The translations under genes and the position numbers were made by a program. A stretch of 6,618 bases of DNA, taken from positions 1 to 6,618 of the forward strand of contig JAQGLQ010000506.1 of NCBI GenBank assembly GCA_028292785.1, written 5' to 3'. Source of the stretch: Noviherbaspirillum sp. (GTDB lineage Bacteria; Pseudomonadota; Gammaproteobacteria; Burkholderiales; Burkholderiaceae). The notes under the pieces were generated by a model that saw only the letters and a program-made list of their open reading frames with translations, was not told the origin of the DNA and made no database searches. Below, piece after piece: positions 6,188-6,618 of this stretch. The first letter of the stretch is position 1, and every line of letters begins with the position of its first letter.

Positions 6188-6242
6188 AGATTGTCAGCAC
6201 GCTGAAGTCTTTGACCTGCGTGCAACCGGGAGCTGCTTGGGA

Positions 6243-6262
6243 TTTGGTGCTCGCGCACCAAA
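6243..6262. repeat. Perfect 8-bp hairpin TTTGGTGC/GCACCAAA
   Basis: TTTGGTGC (6243-6250), loop TCGC and GCACCAAA (6255-6262) form a stable stem. It is followed on the plus strand by GGAGTAAGG, which looks like a ribosome binding site, rather than by a T-tract. It is therefore not a typical terminator in either direction. Confidence 0.6.
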
Positions 6263-6274
6263 GGAGTAAGGGTG

Positions 6275-6351
6275 GATGCTACTCACGGGATACGCTCATT
6301 ATACCGTATGCGGTGCATCGGCGCTTATACGGGCATCCCGTGTGTACCATC
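6275..6351. repeat. 77-nt composite inverted repeat
   Basis: The 17-base arms at 6275-6291 and 6335-6351 match in 15 of 17 positions as inverted repeats, with a perfect 8-bp inner part CACGGGAT/ATCCCGTG. Nested inside is a second perfect pair, CCGTAT (6304-6309) and ATACGG (6327-6332). Neither strand has a following T-tract, so it is not a simple terminator. It lies about 110 bp past the dehydrogenase stop codon. It may be a structured RNA, a paired operator or a degenerate mobile-element remnant. Confidence 0.65.
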
Positions 6352-6459
6352 TCCGCTCGATCTGTCGTCATGAGCGAGATCACGGCGGCAAGTCGGCAAC
6401 AGAATGCGTCCCTGGTGGAGAGGCCCGCTGATTTCTTGCAGAATTTATGGACAGAGACA

Positions 6460-6618
6460 CTAGGATCCTGGGTGCAGGACCACCTTGGTCCAACCGTGGT
6501 CGCGCACGTCGAAGTGCTGGTAGGCGTCCGGCGCCTGCTCCAGTTTCAGCCCATGGGAAACGATGAACGATGGCTTGGCGCGGCCGACGTGGATCAGGTC
6601 GCGCAGCTGCCGATTGTA
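6460..6618 (-). CDS. Zinc-type alcohol/formaldehyde dehydrogenase, C-terminal end (runs off right edge)
   Basis: Only the last 52 residues are present, ending at TAG 6462-6460. The reverse-strand reading YNRQLRDLIHVGRAKPSFIV, then SHGLKLEQAPDAYQHFD and WTKVVLHPGS, matches the C-terminal end of medium-chain, zinc-dependent dehydrogenases of the formaldehyde-dehydrogenase-like branch: the pattern of PSFIVSH, an L..APDAY.xFD helix and a final TKVVLxPG. These enzymes oxidise alcohols or aldehyde adducts with NAD(P). The catalytic zinc ligands and the Rossmann fold lie outside the window, so substrate and cofactor cannot be judged. The stop-proximal region has no obvious intrinsic terminator before the inverted repeat at 6275-6351. 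Confidence 0.85.
   Translation of the reverse strand, partial: YNRQLRDLIHVGRAKPSFIVSHGLKLEQAPDAYQHFDVRDHGWTKVVLHPGS

Larger units (their letters stand above)
5975..6459. other. 485-bp non-coding gap rich in inverted repeats
   Basis: No convincing gene is seen between infA2 and the dehydrogenase, both on the minus strand. Open frames here are short and unlike known proteins. Besides the hairpins listed separately, TTGCA/TGCAA flank an 8-base loop near 6046-6062. A perfect minus-strand TATAAT lies at 6298-6303 without a matching -35. The stretch must hold the infA2 promoter and the dehydrogenase 3' end, and it may hold an unannotated small RNA. Confidence 0.6.

Noticed and set aside
6024..6269. 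Plus-strand 81-codon frame in the intergenic gap
   Set aside because: It starts at a GTG without proper ribosome binding site spacing, runs through several hairpins and resembles no known protein.

Overview
The window looks like chromosomal DNA of a betaproteobacterium, probably Burkholderiales and perhaps close to Oxalobacteraceae. This rests on protein character (hemA followed by prfA, and a free-standing 87-residue second IF-1 with a basic tail, as seen in Burkholderia-type genomes) and on moderately high G+C. No database search was possible, so the placement is an inference. There are no insertion sequences, CRISPR arrays, tRNA or rRNA genes that I can recognise.

Left part, minus strand, read from right to left: an orphan OmpR/PhoB-type response regulator (2036-2719) with its own intrinsic terminator (1915-1933); then hemA, glutamyl-tRNA reductase (499-1788), behind a TATAAT promoter element; then the first 129 codons of prfA, release factor 1, which runs off the left edge. 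HemA makes the first committed precursor of haem from glutamyl-tRNA, and RF1 terminates translation. The two are likely co-transcribed.

Centre: divergent from the response regulator lie two tandem plus-strand genes (2995-3345 and 3397-3687). They encode small proteins that are diverged copies of each other and belong to no family I recognise. A strong terminator (3723-3751) closes the pair. A convergent alpha/beta-hydrolase gene (minus strand, 3743-4447) has its stop codon inside that terminator. This hydrolase has no ATG, GTG or TTG at its expected start; an ATC sits correctly behind a ribosome binding site.

Right part: a universal stress protein (4689-5126) with a hairpin terminator, an unrecognised acidic 147-residue protein (5227-5670), convergent infA2 (IF-1 paralogue, 5711-5974, minus), a gap of about 485 bp rich in inverted repeats (5975-6459), and the C-terminal 52 residues of a zinc-type alcohol/formaldehyde dehydrogenase (6460-6618, minus).

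The points most worth following are the response regulator, whose receiver lacks the phospho-acceptor Asp and the conserved Thr/Ser, together with its divergent small paralogues; the hydrolase with a non-canonical or lost start; and the structured intergenic region at the right, which contains a 77-nt near-perfect inverted repeat.
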